DNA of 64,000 nt from Brachypterus glaber (GCA_958510825.1 OY294046.1:72797808-72861807), one strand, 5' to 3'. Positions 22,252 to 33,673 are shown, counted from the first letter of the stretch. Made by a program: numbers and translations. The notes: generated by a model from the sequence alone, not told the origin.

Positions 22252-22902
22252 TACATCGGCACTCAGTGCTACTAAGAGTTCCGATGTATTGAAACCTTGG
22301 CCGAAAACTCAATATCGTTGACACGTTTTTTTCACATTTCTCGACGTTTTAGACCGAGAGTCGAAATCATTAAAAAAAATTTTTGCGTCCGTCTGTCTAT
22401 CTGTTTGTCTGTCTGTCTGGGTGTAAACTCTCTAACTCCATTTCTACATGAGATATCGTTTTTTTGCATATTGTTTCTTACCGTATTCCGAAAATAGGAT
22501 AAAACTCCTATTTTTAGCGTTTTTTGTTTACAATTAAGGCAATTATTATTGTATTTGGTTAATTTAGCACTTATATAAAAGATAATTTTAAATTGGTTAA
22601 AAAATTTTACAAACAACGTTTTTCTAAAACGCTTTGTTTTCGAGATATTGGCGTTTAAAGCAGTAAAAGGTTTTTTTAGCATATCTCACATATTTATAAC
22701 CCGATTTAAAAAATTATATTTTAAATAAAAGCTCTTTTTAAGCCCTATAAAAAATGTTATATACAGTTTTTTGCTAGAATATGTTTTAAACACACAGAAT
22801 TTAAAATCAAACAAAACACCTAGTTTGAAATTTGCAAACTAGATGGCTCTAGTGTACAATAGTGCCGATGTTTTGACAGGGTGCTTGCAACGTTTCATCT
22901 AG
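22252..22902 (+). repeat. Rep-A, copy 1
   Basis: It starts TACATCGGCACT..GTGCTACTAAGAGT.CCGATGT, a hairpin of 11 bp arms. It contains a GTCTGTCT tract (22388-22419) followed by AACTCTCTAACTCCATTTC, and a long conserved AT-rich body (TTTTCGAGATATTGGCGTTT). It ends AGTGCCGATGT, then TTTGACAGGGTGCTTGCAA. Other copies are at 32129, 54099 and 59434. Antisense open frames (22332-22682) recur in copy 2 but are broken in the others, so I do not call a gene. Confidence 0.85.
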
Positions 22903-22950
22903 TTTTTACAAAAAATTGTCGATTCAATTTTTTTTTTGCCTAATAAGTTA

Positions 22951-23221
22951 TATTCAGCCAACGAACTAATAACTTTTCTTTCTAGAATAAGCATACCGTT
23001 AAAATAAAGTATCGCCAACATCTCGGTTTGTTTGTAAACAAATAGTAGGTATATTCAGGCCTAAACAATAACAAGTACCAGTAACTGGTATTGTTGTCTC
23101 TGTTAGAACAAAGATGTGCGAGTAAGACAGACGAATGTTTATGTTGCCGACGTTTTTGTCAGTTTTTACAAATGAAATGCCTATTCTAGAGAGAAGAGTT
23201 ATTAGTTCGTTGATTCAGCTA
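22951..23221. repeat. inverted-repeat element, about 270 bp
   Basis: TATTCAGCCAACGAACTAAT at the left pairs with ATTAGTTCGTTGATTCAGCT at the right; the inner TCTAGAATAAGCAT/ATGCCTATTCTAGA extends the arms to about 45 bp. The centre holds ACCAGTAACTGGT. Non-coding. Confidence 0.8.
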
Positions 23222-24157
23222 TAGCTTCTATATACATAAAAAAGCATTGTTTTAATGGGAAATATACCATAATAGAATAGGGATAATATAATTGTGAAAA
23301 TGTGCACTTTTCCTGACGACATCATTCCAGATCATATCAGTTAAATAACGAGGAAAAGTGTCCGTAGAGAGACGCGTCGCGACGCATCGGTTCATAATCT
23401 AATTGTCAAGTAATTCGAGAGTACGACTGTCAATACAAGATATGTATCGATTGCATTTGTCATACAGTGGTGGGTGTCTGTAGTCGGGACTGACCGGCGG
23501 TCAGCAGGACCCCCACGAGGGCGGCTGGGGGACGGGGGAGGCTGCAAGGGGAAGCTTTCTGATCAATACCCAGGTCTACCGCCGTAGTGCCAACAAAGCA
23601 ACTATAACGGATTCTGGACTATTGTTCATCAGAAGATAAAATGAGAAACTGGATTTTCTCTTCTTTCCTCTCGTCTACCTCATACTACCTAGTGTGTTCT
23701 TTCTCTCGCGCTTTCGTTAGAGATTTTATATGTGAGTCTATCTAACGTAAACATTGTCCATATTATCTGATATAAAAAGTAATTATAAGTTATTTCATTT
23801 AAAAGGTTTATTAAGAAAATTACTGTAACTTTTCATTACTAACTGTGTAAAAAATACACTGATTGGTTATGTAACTCAAAAAAATATATCAATTGGTCGT
23901 GTATTTATTTTTTTACATGATTAATAATGTAAAAGTATATTGTAAAATGTGACTTAACGTAGATCGGCTCGACGTCAACTAGCCCCTTGATCCGATAGTA
24001 ATGTTTCCAATTTAGTATGTATGCTTCCATAAATTGTGTTTATATACCTACATAAAAGGTTTTTTTTTTTGGAAAAAGTCGTTAGGTGCCGAGATATTAG
24101 GGTGGATAATTTTTGATATTTTTGAAACACCAAAAACAGAGCTGTTTTTGATTAAGT
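23222..24157. other. no gene recognised; GC-rich patch
   Basis: A GC-rich patch lies at about 23470-23560 (GGCGGTCAGCAGGACCCC, GGGGGACGGGGGAGGC). It has no recognisable coding or RNA feature. Confidence 0.35.
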
Positions 24158-24720
24158 TAATAATAATAATAATAATAATATACTTTATTTTTCAATATTA
24201 CAGTACAAATTCTACAGTAATTTTTTTTTACAAAAAAACAAAAAGTAACCTCTGAACCGAAAATAAGGAAAAAATATTGTCAAACAAGAAGAATTATGTC
24301 AAAGGATCAACATAGTCATTTAGCTTATAGGGTTCTAAATTAACTAAAAAGTTACCTAAATATCTTTTAAATAATCTAGGTGACTCTAAAATTTTTATTT
24401 CGTTGGGAAGACGATTAAAAAATGATATTGCGGAGTAGTAGAGACCCTTCTCAAAAGTGGCTAACCTATGCCTAGGATAGTTATAGTCTATGGTTCTAGT
24501 TCTACCGCTGCCCCGTAAGTGATCAAACTTTTCTTTGTTTTTAAACAAAAACATTACACATTCAAATATATACAAACCAAAGATAGTTAATATTTTGTTT
24601 TCTTTGAATTTACCCCTACAACTTTCCATATACCCCAAATCCAAAATGGTACGTAAGGTTCTTTTTTGTATAACAAATAGATTTTCCATGCATGAACTTA
24701 AAGTTAAGCTAATCTAATTT
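24158..24720 (-). mobile_element. 5'-truncated CR1/Jockey-like non-LTR retrotransposon
   Basis: On the minus strand: an ORF2 C-terminus (24294-24689), an untranslated region of about 110 bp ending AATAAAGTA, and a tail of ATT repeats (24160-24181). This is the usual layout of a truncated non-LTR insertion. Confidence 0.8.
24294..24689 (-). pseudogene. C-terminus of non-LTR reverse transcriptase ORF2
   Basis: 131 codons are open to a natural stop. The visible order matches the region after the polymerase core in Jockey/CR1-type ORF2 proteins: FVIQKRTLRTIL, then SCRGKFKE with an ILTIFGLYIFECV block, then a basic spacer corresponding to the usual NYNTR-like box (here DYNYPRHRLATF), then FNRLPNEIK and LFKRYLGNFL near the end. 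The catalytic palm with YADD is missing, so it has no activity. The frame is uninterrupted, suggesting a moderately recent insertion. The clade assignment is inference. Confidence 0.8.
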
Positions 24721-25049
24721 ACTTATTTATAATTTTGACATTACTCTAGGTACAATTAGTTGTTTTTTGATTCGCTCTGGCAATTTAATTTTGACTTATT
24801 ACTTTAAAAGTGTCAATTCTTCTGAGAATATAATTTATATATATGTAGTATGCTGTACTTGTACTTGATAAGTGAAAAAAACTTACCCCTACGATGGTTT
24901 TTTCCCCTCTTTTCTCTAATCTAAAATCGCTTGGACTTTATTGTTTGCTTTTTAATTTATAAAATATAATTTATTTGTGGATTAATACGTTATAATCAAG
25001 AGGTATGTGTATTAAATATAAATTATATTCTCTCCCTAAATATCAATTC
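24721..25049. other. no gene recognised
   Basis: AT-rich, nothing identified. Confidence 0.4.
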
Positions 25050-25164
25050 GTGATACTAGGTTAGGTACCGTTGCACCTGCTAAAGCAGTCGTTGCATTTT
25101 CGTCATTGGGATTAATATTCCTAAAATTTATGTAAAAAACCACCGATACCTAACCTAGTATCAC
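25050..25164. repeat. 115 bp inverted-repeat element
   Basis: GTGATACTAGGTTAGGTA at the left and its inverse at the right are nearly perfect. The interior is unique sequence. Confidence 0.8.
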
Positions 25165-25446
25165 TTATGATATTACCCCTGAAAATATAATTAAGAAAAA
25201 AATGGCTTTTATTTACATTTTTGTTAAAAAAATAACAATTTATTTTGTAACCTTTTAATTATAATTATTTTAGTTGCATGTTTACAAACAAAAATATATC
25301 ATGCATAGCTATCAATTGTAGTAAATAGATACTACAATATTCATAAAAAATGCTTGTCAAACATTTATTTGTAATGATGTTTGCGTGATTTATATTAGCC
25401 TGTCTGATACGTCTATGCATAATTGTAGACATACATGTATTATAAG

Positions 25447-26275
25447 TGAGGCGTATAGTGCAAGAGTGGCCCATATGTGTTTTTTGAGATTTGCTTTTTT
25501 TTATAAATGTAATAAGGACATCTATATCTTTCATTACATACCACCCTCATAACAGAGGGTTTTCTTTTTGGCACGATACAAGCATTTAAAGCACTATTGC
25601 ATTATTAAAATTATCGCTTTTATTAGTGCAAGAGTGGCCCACAGGTATTGGCTACCAGTCAAACATATCTTGACAGTCATTTGGACCTCAAACCAAACCA
25701 AAACCTCAAAGTCAAAGAAATCAAAGAAATGTGTTCATTATATTTTTGTGTGTTATTATTATGCTAAATATGAAAAAAGGTATGTAAAAATAACTAAAAT
25801 ATGTGTGTTACCTTCAATCAAATAATATGAATGAATGAAATGTTAAAATCTTATCCTCCTTACAGTACTTACATAGGTTAATCTTGCAGAAAATGTATAT
25901 TTTTTTCATATAAATTAGTTTCATAAGAAAAAAACAACTGTCTATTGGGAACGCTTTCTTGACATCTACTCAAAAAAAAACGTGTTATTGAAGGTCAGAT
26001 CTCGTTCGTAATGTAATAGTGGCCCAAAATGAACACAATGTATAGTGCAATAGTGACCCACCAATTTTTTTCTCTAAGAAAGTAAAGAAAGTAAAATAAA
26101 TTTGTTTGTCATACATTACCTTAATGTTGGTTGAGTCTAAAAACCCTAACAGAACATTTTTAAATAAAATAATGCGTCCTAGATCAAAGATTAAAAAATC
26201 GGAGAAATTTAAATATTAGATATTTCCATAAAGTAAGATGGGCCACTCTTGCACTACACGCCTCAAGTAACATTG
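25447..26275. mobile_element. TIR element with repeated subterminal motif
   Basis: TGAGGCGTATAGTGCAAGAG followed by TGGCCCAT at the left recurs inverted at 26247-26275. The motif AGTGCAAGAGTGGCCCA or a variant also occurs inside in direct orientation at 25624-25641, 26013-26025 and 26042-26060. Repeated copies of a terminal motif are typical of transposase binding sites in DNA transposons; that role is inference. Open frames inside (25265-25534, 25568-25825) show no transposase motif. Confidence 0.75.
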
Positions 26276-26324
26276 AGTGAGTAAGTATTTTTATGTTGTT
26301 AATTTACAACTACGTACTTAGGTC

Positions 26325-26485
26325 AATTTTTTTTTAATAATCCATCAATCTAATCGACAGGACGCTGACTGTGTTTTTTTTTTGAAATTTATTCAATCAA
26401 AGAGTAAAGACATTTGATGGATGTATGCTTGTGCGCCATCTATATCTAGAAGTAAACAACTACTCATACTTAGTCTCCTATTTTA
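26325..26485. repeat. PLE-2-related fragment
   Basis: It matches parts of 29580-29790: TAATCCATCAATCTAAT, TGCGCCATCTATATCTAGA, ACAACTACTCATAC. Truncated, without the hammerhead-like motif. Confidence 0.55.
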
Positions 26486-26539
26486 AAGATATTTAATCAA
26501 TATCTTTAAAATTTTTAATTATAATTAAAAGTTATATAC

Positions 26540-26691
26540 AAGGCATATAAATAGTTATTTATAATACAAGGGCAAAAAGTTAAGTTTTTCGATTGAGTAG
26601 GTTTTTAGAAGCCGAGGGCCGGCCGATCGGGCCGGCCCGAGGGTAATAAACCTACGAAATCGAAATTTAACTTTTTGCCCGTGTATTATAC
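26540..26691. repeat. Rep-I palindrome with CpG-rich core, copy 1
   Basis: The ends ATAATACAAGGGCAAAAAGT and CTTTTTGCCCGTGTATTAT are inverted, and the symmetry continues through GGTTTTTAGAAG/TAATAAACC to a core GGCCGGCCGATCGGGCCGGC. A second copy lies at 58904-59045 in the other orientation. Confidence 0.85.
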
Positions 26692-27432
26692 AATATTTTT
26701 TATTCGATTGTTACTAATTATAATAAATTATTAAAATATACTTAATTTTATATTGCAAAAAGTATTTCTTTTTAGTGTCTTATTACTTATCTAGTTATCC
26801 ATGACAAATTGCTATCCAATCAAATTGCTAAAAAAACAACTGAATCATTTCTTTTGCTTGCAGTTTAATTTTCAAATTAAAAAAGCTATAGCTTGGTGAT
26901 TAATTTCTGTTAAAATGTGTCTGTTATGAAAATAGTAATACTTCTGTTCTATGAATATTGTAAATATTAAAATTGATTTTACAATTGAAATTTTGTGTTT
27001 TTAATTTATTTTAGTGGATGAATACAGATTAATCAGTTAACATATATTTTGAGGTTATGTTATAGAAGAAATTTTTATTTTGTATGAAATGATTATAATA
27101 ACTGTATCTGGTCAAAAAGAAGAGTTAGTTCAAGACCAAAAGTAACCTAAAGGTCATATTTCTTTATAAATATTACAGTAAAGATAAAGCATATTATTTT
27201 AAAAAGCCTAAAAATAACAAGTTTTAGTTAGCGGAAAAAGAAAAACTTTTTGGCCCTAGGGCCACAAAGTTCAACTTTTCGCCCGTAAAACATGAACAAA
27301 AAGTGTCTCTTATATTATAGGTCTGTTACCCCAACCATTCCAGCACAAAAAACAATAGGTTGCACTCAAGCCTTTCTCAAAATCAAAAAGTCTGTGATTT
27401 AAATTTAAAAATGTCGCGAGGCGTTGTGTTAT
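26692..27432. other. no gene; small palindrome at 27244-27272
   Basis: The only structure is AACTTTTTGGCCCTAGGGCC followed by ACAAAGTT, a palindrome with a GC core reminiscent of Rep-I. The rest is AT-rich. Confidence 0.45.
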
Positions 27433-27510
27433 AGTATATTAAAGTACTAGTTTCAAAACATACGTTTTCAGCGCACGAGTACATTAAGTTATAAAATGAG
27501 TGCTTTATAC
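27433..27510. repeat. Rep-C palindrome, partial
   Basis: AGTATATTAAAGTACTAG, a variant of the ACACGTTTTTAGCGCAC part, GAGTGCTTTATAC. The CpG-rich centre of the complete copy at 30692 is deleted. It abuts the Rep-B copy that follows. Confidence 0.7.
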
Positions 27511-27513
27511 AAT

Positions 27514-27897
27514 TTTTTCTATTTTGCTCTAAAATTTAAAAAAACTTACATTTAAATTGATGACTGATTTAGGGATTTTTTTTTGGATTGGCATTACAGT
27601 TTACACTGTTTAAAATTCTAAGAACAAATGATATTTTGATATATTTTACAGTCATCTCTTCTTTTTTCACTGCAATTAATCAGTCCACAATTTTAACATG
27701 GTAAAAAATAACCCAAACACAAAATTTTGTAAAAAATTAAACTTTAAATCGACATTGACATTTGCACCCAAAACGTCAAGAGATAGGCTTTTGTATGTTG
27801 CCAACCCAAAAGAAAAAAAATAGAGACCTCTTATGGGCCTATAAGAACACGCAAAATGCGTGTGATTATGAGCCTTTAAGAGTCGCAAAATAGAAAA
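27514..27897 (-). repeat. Rep-B, copy 2
   Basis: Reverse orientation to copy 1. It contains the intact stretch AACGTCAAGAGATAGG at about 27772, which shows the unoccupied version of the Swarm-1 insertion site in copy 3. Confidence 0.85.
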
Positions 27898-28921
27898 AAA
27901 ATTTAAATAACTTTGAAGCAGTGTATGATAATTTAATCAGGAACAATGGAATGATTTGCAACAATCGGGATGATAATAAAGGACAATATTCGACAATTAA
28001 CAACCCTAAATGCCGGCCATTTTAATGCGAAAATCGATCAAATCCAGACATAAGTAATTACCATTAGACATTTCAACAACATGTACTGTCCTCATTAATC
28101 ACCGTAAATGTCAAAGTTTCAATAATAACATACATAAATGTTGTTGGTCAGTTTGTGAAATAGTACACAAACTGGGGAAATATTGTTAATGGCACATATT
28201 TCTATGTTCATTTCTAGAATGTTATTAGCAGTAAGCCGGGAGATTAAGCAATAATACAAAGAGGGAGGTCTAGTTAACGGGGGATATATACTGACCACTG
28301 GTCAGCCTCAAATATATGGGAGATTCTTCTTTAAAATAGTAGAATGAAGAGAAGAGATTCTAATAATTCTCTTTTTAAGGAAACATATTAGCAGTTTTAC
28401 AACAATTTTTACTCCCCTGGAGTTCAATTTCACAACTTGAGCATACAACCGCACAACTTGTGCACACGTGCAGGAGGGTTTGAGAAAAAGTGTCCGAAGT
28501 CACCCACAGCGTCCGAAGTCAACCCAGTTGACGGACTGATACAATATAAAAAATTAAGTAGTTTTGATTTACTTGAAAAAATTACAACTTTCAGGAAAAT
28601 CCTGGAATATGCTAAACCCAAAATGAAAAAATAAAGAATAAAAAAAAAGAAATATTCATAATAACTCGGGCAATAAAAGAGACGAGAAATTAGGCTCACT
28701 ATCATTTTTATATCAATAAAAAAATAAAACAAAAATAGTCAAAAATTGAGAAAATTTGACAAAAGTGTTTTTCAATATTTTTTAACCAAAAAAGTGGAAC
28801 ATGTGCCTATTCCATCCCAAACCGAAAATGTAATAATCTCGCACAGTACACCAGAATATATCATTGCTGTCATTGAAAATCATTTAAGAATTATGCTTTT
28901 TAAAGTAGGTATACTATATCG
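27898..28921. other. no gene recognised
   Basis: Short frames at 28430-28732 (minus) and 28437-28634 (plus) overlap each other on opposite strands and show no family. TGACCACTGGTCA (28290) is a small palindrome. Confidence 0.35.
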
Positions 28922-29630
28922 GGTGTACACTTCCTTTTTTTCTTTATTTTCAAAAGTTAGGGACTCCAAATTTAAAACATCTCTTATTGTCGTAAAACGT
29001 CATCTTTTAACATAAAAGGTACATTTAAGTCACCAACTTTTAATTTTTAAATGGGACACCCTATATTTTTTTTACATATTTCAATTCTACGCTTCATTCT
29101 GAGTACAATGATTCCAAAAAAGTGTCATTATATATTTTAAAGTTGTTTTTATTTAATTTTTAGTTTTTTCGTAGGTAAGGCATGATCACTTAAAATTACT
29201 CGAAATAATATAAGTAACCCTAGAAAAACAAATTTACGCTGAAAATTCCATTTATAACTTAGTTGCACTATTTTAAATATTGCGAAAATGGTTTTTGCTC
29301 AAAAACTTATTTTTTTAACTGGCACCATATTGGTACACCGGTACCATTAAAAAGTAACATCATTAAGGAATATCTTTTATTTTTATTTATGACAAATACA
29401 ACCGTTTTTATAAATGAAGTAAACGTTAAAAATCATATTTAGTAACAAAGTTGGCTTTGAAAACTACAGAAGGCAGGATTTTTATCTGTCAAATTTAAGT
29501 TAAAAAAAAAGTTTTTAGCGTAAATTTATTTTTGTCGAGTTACTTAGATCATTTTAAGTAATTTTAAGTATTAATTTATTATTCCATCAATCTATTTTCT
29601 AATCATCGTACAGAGTGATATTGGTAGACT

Positions 29631-29659
29631 GACAGTTTCGGGCTGCTGGCCCTCTTCAG
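29631..29659 (-). ncRNA. hammerhead-ribozyme-like core (PLE-2, left)
   Basis: On the minus strand: CTGAAGA, a four-pair stem GGGC/GCCC with loop CAGCA, GAAAC, T, GTC. All strictly conserved hammerhead core positions are present, with almost no helix III (one-base loop). Confidence 0.5.
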
Positions 29660-29930
29660 TACCAAGAGTCAACTCTGCACGCTGATTAAGAAAACGTTTT
29701 TAGACTTTACTCGCAAAAGGAATATAGCCATTAGATTGATGTAGACCTGTGCGCCATCTATTTCTAGATGTAGACAACTACTCATACCTCTCCTAATCTG
29801 GAGACTTTGAATGGTAGCAAGTTGAAGACTTGTGTGTCTCAAGCACATAGTACCACTAACGGGTGGTTAGACGTAAAATTAGTAAGGACAGAAATTTTTA
29901 ATTTTAAACAAAATTATAAAAATATTGGTA

Positions 29931-29959
29931 CTGAAGAGGGCCAGCAGCCCGAAACTGTC
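29931..29959 (+). ncRNA. hammerhead-ribozyme-like core (PLE-2, right)
   Basis: Identical 29-base core to the one at 29631-29659, opposite strand. The two could also pair with each other. Confidence 0.5.
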
Positions 29960-30351
29960 AGTCTACCAATATCACTCTGTACGATGATTAGAAAATAGAT
30001 TGATGGAATAATAAATTAATATTTTTATAATTTTGTTTAAAATTAAAAATTTCTGTCCTTACTAATTTTAAGTAATCATGGCCTATGATAAAAACTAAAA
30101 ATAAATAAATAAAAAATTGTCATTTAAAATGTCACTTTTTTGGTATCTCAGAATGAAGTGTAGAATTGAAATGTGTAAAAATATGTGGGGTGTCCTATTT
30201 AAAAATCAAAAGTTGGTGTCATTTCCGGTTAAACCCGAAGCGACATATATGTACATTTTATGTTTAAAGTTGACGTTTTATGGCAATAAGAGATGTTCCA
30301 ATTTTGGAATCTCTAACTTTTAAAATAAAGAAAAGGGGGGGGGGGTGTACC

Positions 30352-30691
30352 TTAGTTTTGTAAGAGCCGGTAGTCAAAAAAAATATATTGAAGGGAATGA
30401 CCCATTTTCCATAATCTCTGTAATCTAACTCCACGTTTATAAGTCCATCCTTATCACTCCTGTTTATTTCCATATTTAGTTCGGACAACGTAAAGTCTGT
30501 TAAAAGTGTGAGAGTTGTAGTAAATTCCAGAAATAAAGGGACAACGTTCTGTTAATTCTTCTGCCTTTTGCAGTTGGCCACAGATGTTGGAAATGTATAT
30601 TATTCATTGCACATTATACATTTATTCTTTTGTTCGGATGGAATTTCTAATTAGATTTCGCCGCTAACTTCAACATTAAATACAAGAAGAA
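30352..30691. other. no gene recognised
   Basis: Nothing identified. Confidence 0.4.
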
Positions 30692-30825
30692 TAGTATATT
30701 AAAGTACTAGTTTCATAACATACGTTTTTAGCACACGAGTACAAGTTTAGAAAACGAGCCGCTTGCGGTGAGTTTTCTAGAGTACCAGTGCGCTAAAAAC
30801 GTGTTATGAAACGAGTGCTTTATAC
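30692..30825. repeat. Rep-C palindrome, complete
   Basis: AGTATATTAAAGTACTAG and GAGTGCTTTATAC mark the ends; inner ACGTTTTTAGC/GCTAAAAACG and GAAAACGAGCCGC/GCGGTGAGTTTTC give near-complete symmetry. The centre is AGCCGCTTGCGG. It abuts Rep-B. Confidence 0.8.
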
Positions 30826-31098
30826 AATTTTTTCTATTTTGCTCTAAAATATTAAAACACTTACATTTAAATTGATGACTGATTTAGGGATTTTTGTTTT
30901 GAATTGGCATTACTGCTTTCGCCATGTTTAAAATTCTAAGAACGAATATTATTTTTATATATTTTATAGTCATTTCTTCTCTTTTCCACTGCAAGTAACC
31001 AAGCCACAATTTTAACACGGTAAAACATAACCTAAACACAAAATTTGGTAGAAAATTAAACTTTAAACCGACGTTCACAATTGCACGGCAAACGTCAA

Positions 31099-31973
31099 CC
31101 CAGGTAGCGTGTGATGTTATGTTACTAGAATTTAACATCACATTATAGTAATTTTTTTGATGTTAATGTGTACACGTTACTGTAATGTGAAAAAGTTGAT
31201 GTTAAATTGAACACGTTAATGCGATGTGAAAAAACTGATGTTAAATCTATGTGAAATTTGTGATATTAAATGATGTCCCCAAATGAACTACAACTTACCA
31301 ACGCGGACATTCTCGATTCCCATTGGTTGTTTTCATCACATGTTCATATTGCCACGCGAGTTTTGGTTTTTACAAAGTAATATTTTCTATTGGTGTGAAA
31401 AACAGACATACTGAGATTTGTGGTGTGAAATCAAAGAAATAATAGTCTTTGTGTGAAATGGATCAACTAGGTGTAAGTATTAACAAATTATATTTATAAT
31501 TAGCTAGGTATAAGTGGTCGAAATAACTGTTTTGACAAAACTAACCTAATATTTGTTGTATTATTTTTTTTTATTGCATATTTATTACGAAATGTATTGT
31601 TTTTCTCAAGCTTAATAATTAATTATTATTAGTTATTGGATATACCTACTTAAATAATAATAAGAATATTACGGAATACTACAATTATATTATTAAATAA
31701 TTAATAGGTATACCTATGATAACTTTGATATCACAAACACGTTATTTTTGTGACATCCCATTGATGTTATCACAAACACGTTATTTTTGTGACATCCCAT
31801 TGATGTTATCACAAACACGTTATTTTTGGGACATCACACTGTGATGTTAATGAAGTAGGACTTAGGACATCCATGCGATGTCACATCAATGTTAATGCCA
31901 CAAGTATTGTAACATCACAAGTCACATATTAACATGGTTCTAACATGAATGTGATGTTATTTTGCTACCTGGG
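31099..31973. mobile_element. Swarm-1: 875 bp element built on the word TGATGTTA
   Basis: Ends are CCCAGGTAGC and GCTACCTGGG. Both outer thirds are dense in TGATGTTA / TAACATCA and TGTGATGT words; near the right end a 39 bp unit containing CACAAACACGTTATTTTTG is repeated three times (31726-31839). Comparison with Rep-B copy 2 shows insertion without any target duplication. The middle third (about 31290-31470) is ordinary sequence with CCATTGGTTG, then ATGGATCAACTAG and GTAAGT at 31450-31473, a possible short first exon with a splice donor. No transposase is seen. Confidence 0.75.
31726..31839. repeat. 39 bp tandem repeat, three copies
   Basis: Units start at about 31726 (slightly short), 31762 and 31801 and share ATCACAAACACGTTATTTTT. 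The last differs at two or three positions. Confidence 0.9.
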
Positions 31974-32128
31974 GAGATAGACTTTTGTCTGTTGCCAACC
32001 CAATAGAAAAAAAAGTAGAGACCTCTTATGGGCCTATAAGAACACGCAAAATGCGTGTGATTATAAGCTTATAAGAGACGCAAAATAGAAAAAGTATATT
32101 TGCCATAAGAAAAATCAAATACAAATTT

Positions 32129-33041
32129 TACATCGGCACTTAGTGCTACTAAGAGTGCCGATGTATTGAAATCTTCGCCGAAAAGTCAAAATATTTGACC
32201 ACGTTTTTTTCCCATTTCTCGACGTTTTAGACCGTTCTGAGTTGAAATCAGTAAAAAAATTTTTTGCGTCTGTCTGTCTGTCTGTCTGGGTGTAAACTCT
32301 CTAACTCCATTTCTACATGAGATATCAACTTGCGGTTTTTTGCATATTGTTTTTTATCGTATTCCGAAGAGCTGATTATATTTTGGGGGTAAACGATTGT
32401 GGGTAAGGGGGTAAAAATAGGGTAAAACTCCTATTTTTAGCGTTTTTTGTTTATAATTAAGGCAATTATTATTGTATTTGGTTAATTTAGCACTTATATA
32501 AAAGATAATTTTAAATTGGTCAAAAAATGTAATAAACAACGTTTTCCTAAAACGCATTGTTTTCGAGATATTGGCGTTAAAAGCAGTAAAAGGTTTTTTT
32601 AGCATATCTCATATATATATAACCCGATTTCAAAAAAATATATTTTAAATAAAAGCTCTTTTTTTTACAGTTTTTTGCTAGAATATAATGTTTTAAAGAT
32701 ACAGAATTTAAAATCAAACAAAACACCTAGTTTAAAATTTGCAAACTAGATGGCTCTAGTGTACAAATTTTAAGCTTCCATTCATTTGGTTTTAAAATCA
32801 ATCAAAAATTGTAATTAATACGTTCAACTTGCATCCAAGTAAAAACATATTTTTATTATTAATTTTAATAACTTCAAATAAATAAACTAAACTAAATAAA
32901 CTAAATTATATATTAAGTGTACAAGAAAAGCTAAAGTTTAATACAAATATTATACAAGTTAGTTTGTGTTCTAATAGTATGTTATTAGTTTTCCCAATAG
33001 TGCCGATGTTTTGACAGGGTGCTTGCAATGTTTCATCTAGT
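32129..33041 (+). repeat. Rep-A, copy 2, with 230 bp extra
   Basis: Same start hairpin, GTCTGTCTGTCTG tract (32268-32287) and body as copy 1. Between GTGTACAA (32764) and AATAGTGCCGATG (32997) it has about 230 AT-rich bases absent from copy 1; copies 3 and 4 have different sequence there. This is therefore either an insertion here or independent deletions elsewhere. Confidence 0.8.
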
Positions 33042-33465
33042 TTACTCTTAAAGATATTGTAAAAGAAAAAAAAAATCAAAATTAGTCTTTTTTGCTTAAA
33101 ACGTCGAGAAAAATCTGTCTATCTATCTGTCGTTCTCTCTGTTTGTCTGTCTGTATCCACCATAAATTAAGAACGCTTTGAGCTAGCGACCTGAAATTTG
33201 CCATAAAGTGTATTTTTATATTATCTTGAACAAGTTTGTATTTGAGAAAACTCGGTTGAAGGTTATTATTTTAATCTAGAAATTTTAAAACAATTATTCA
33301 AGAATCCGCCGAACTAAAAAATTTAATATACTGACCAAACACCATTTTAGCCTAAATATTTACGTTGAAGGGTTCTTGATCATCTTTACAAACCACCATA
33401 AATTAACCAAAAATAGTAGATTACAGGTCGACTTGGAAAATAGTACTTTTATTATTTTATTACAT
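33042..33465 (+). repeat. Rep-D-like head fragment
   Basis: TCTGTCTATCTATCTGTC, GTTTGTCTGTCTGTATCC, then AATTAAGAACGCTTTGAGC and TAGCGACCTGAAATTTG (33110-33205) match the Rep-D head. The remainder is AT-rich and unidentified. Confidence 0.6.
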
Positions 33466-33660
33466 TACATGTTTGTTTAACCTCGTACTACTCTACTTAA
33501 TTAAGCATCCTCTAAGTGCAGGACTTGTGTGGGCTAGTAGTAGAGGGAACCACCGGCTTATACTGACTTTCGAACCAGTTTCTAGGGAGTGTCCGTTTCA
33601 CTCATCGCCTTCGACAAATTTCAATTATTAATTAACTGAAAAAGACAAATCGGCGCCAGT

Positions 33661-33673
33661 GAGAATCGAACTC
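33661..33673 (-). promoter_or_regulatory. B box of SINE-1
   Basis: GAGTTCGATTCTC on the minus strand, close to the polymerase III B-box consensus GGTTCGANNCC. Confidence 0.75.

Larger units (their letters stand above)
29571..30062. mobile_element. PLE-2: inverted Penelope-type insertion with 12 bp target duplication
   Basis: It is flanked by TAATTTTAAGTA at 29559-29570 and 30063-30074; joining the flanks restores the arm of FB-3, whose other arm shows the empty sequence. The left 90 bp (TTAATTTATTATTCCATCAA onward) recur inverted at about 29926-30018, each copy carrying a hammerhead-like core. A further inverted pair lies at 29878-29925 and 30018-30062. No protein sequence remains; the assignment rests on insertion signature and ribozyme-like motif. 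Confidence 0.65.
28922..30351. mobile_element. FB-3 foldback element split by PLE-2
   Basis: The left arm (28922 to about 29260) pairs with a right arm now in two parts (about 29490-29570 and 30063-30351). Matching blocks include TTTATTTTCAAAAGTTAG, CACTTTTTTGG and AAATTTACGCT. Without the 492 bp insert and its duplicated target the element is about 930 bp. Non-coding. Confidence 0.75.
30827..32093 (-). repeat. Rep-B, copy 3, split by Swarm-1
   Basis: The two parts (30827-31098 and 31974-32093) join to a normal Rep-B copy. The join AACGTCAA/GAGATAG equals the uninterrupted sequence in copy 2. Confidence 0.85.

Noticed and set aside
22252..22902. Rep-A as a Helitron
   Set aside because: No TC start, no CTRR end preceded by a hairpin, and no A/T insertion site could be shown.
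22332..32605. Antisense open frames starting MLKKPFTA at 22.6 and 32.6 kb
   Set aside because: They lie in the same part of two Rep-A copies and are broken in the other two copies; shared ancestry of the repeat explains the similarity.
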